Source: Firmicutes bacterium CAG:95 (GTDB taxonomy: Bacteria > Bacillota > Clostridia > Lachnospirales > Lachnospiraceae). From it: 53,368 nucleotides of DNA. Of this stretch, positions 53,123 to 53,368 are shown piece by piece (position 1 is the stretch's first letter; the number at the start of each line of letters is the position of its first letter). The notes under the pieces are model-generated. The model made no database searches. It was not told the origin of the DNA and saw nothing but the letters and a program-made list of their open reading frames with translations. Made by a program: the position numbers and the translations under genes. The DNA is taken from assembly GCA_000438155.1 (NCBI GenBank), contig FR902922.1, positions 1-53,368 on the forward strand, written 5' to 3'.

Positions 53123-53368
53123 CAGCCCTTGCTGATTTCTTTACAAATTCAATTTTTCTTTTCGTAGCAAAGCTACGATATCTGAAAGAAGCGTGACAGA
53201 TAATAACCCAATACGATATGTCACAACACATCTATGGACCCGCCGGGAGAGACGCTTCGCTTCGGTCGGTTCAGAGTAATGGTCCACCGGCCCATTTGAA
53301 CCCCTTGACGGACTAGGGTGCTTCGCACCCTTTTTCATGCAAAAATAATTATTGAATCATCCCTATAA
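53123..53368. other. terminal region of mobile-element type, no assured gene
   Basis: A minus-strand frame of 65 codons (53141-53338) has an unusual Arg-, Ser- and Pro-rich composition, no clear ribosome site and overlaps several palindromes (CGTAGC-AAA-GCTACG at 53163; GGGTGC-TTC-GCACCC at 53316). I regard it as doubtful. The base composition is richer in GC than the sequence left of 52600. Confidence 0.4.
53316..53335 (+). terminator. hairpin followed by T5
   Basis: GGGTGC-TTC-GCACCC is followed directly by TTTTT on the plus strand, a compact rho-independent terminator form. Confidence 0.6.

Noticed and set aside
53290..53312. tRNA-like T-loop (GGTTCAAAT) on the minus strand
   Set aside because: No acceptor, anticodon or D-arm pairing could be found around it.
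1..53368. CRISPR array, rRNA or tRNA genes
   Set aside because: No regularly spaced short repeats were seen, and no rRNA or tRNA pattern is visible in the intergenic regions.

Overview
The window reads as chromosome of an anaerobic, endospore-forming member of the Bacillota, most likely class Clostridia and probably Lachnospiraceae. The evidence is SpoIIID, a CwlD-type cortex amidase, a SleB-type hydrolase, MecA, a gdpP-rplI-dnaB cluster, an F-type ATP synthase whose c-subunit carries a sodium-type ion site, and an 8-iron ferredoxin. Genus assignment from sequence alone would be a guess. Most genes lie on the minus strand.

Layout. 1-2.2 kb: guaA and spoIIID, separated by a palindrome-rich spacer. 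2.5-9.4 kb: a plus-strand HD-GYP phosphodiesterase, convergent with a minus-strand run (unknown 134-aa protein, methyltransferase, large membrane-anchored protein with a dead C39-like domain, HerA-like ATPase). 9.4-16.8 kb: complete atp operon with its promoter and terminator. 16.8-23.3 kb: DUF402 protein, then SleB-type hydrolase, rpiB, tsaC/sua5, cwlD, a GH18 enzyme and a small unknown gene. 23.3-26.6 kb: mecA with a long structured leader, then an NhaC-type antiporter. 26.6-33.6 kb: an MMPL/RND transporter, a 1,182-aa GLUG-repeat surface protein and a TetR regulator in one operon. 33.8-36.5 kb: DUF1858 protein, a diguanylate cyclase with a sugar-binding-type sensor, a ferredoxin. 36.5-41.3 kb: MerR-type protein, dnaB (frameshifted by a perfect 22-bp tandem duplication), rplI, gdpP. 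41.5-43.4 kb: TraX-family membrane protein and a serine hydrolase broken by a 32-bp tandem duplication inside its SxxK motif. 43.6-52.4 kb: a glycoside-utilisation locus (LacI regulator, binding protein, two permeases, GH116, GH13). 52.5-53.4 kb: remnant of a mobilisable element.

How the genes work together. The atp operon and the antiporter fit an energy economy that uses sodium. Three nucleotide second-messenger enzymes are present (HD-GYP, GGDEF, GdpP). The sugar locus should import an oligosaccharide or glycoside and hydrolyse both beta and alpha linkages in the cytoplasm.

The most notable signal is a dispersed element of about 145-150 bp, present in four complete copies (23783, 41314, 43410, 51199). 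Each copy has terminal inverted repeats, two internal stems whose sequences differ between copies while pairing is kept, a conserved CTTG-capped hairpin and a conserved unpaired stretch. Three copies sit in the leader of a downstream gene (mecA, gdpP, binding protein) in the same orientation as that gene. It is either an undescribed structured leader RNA or a MITE-like element that behaves as one.
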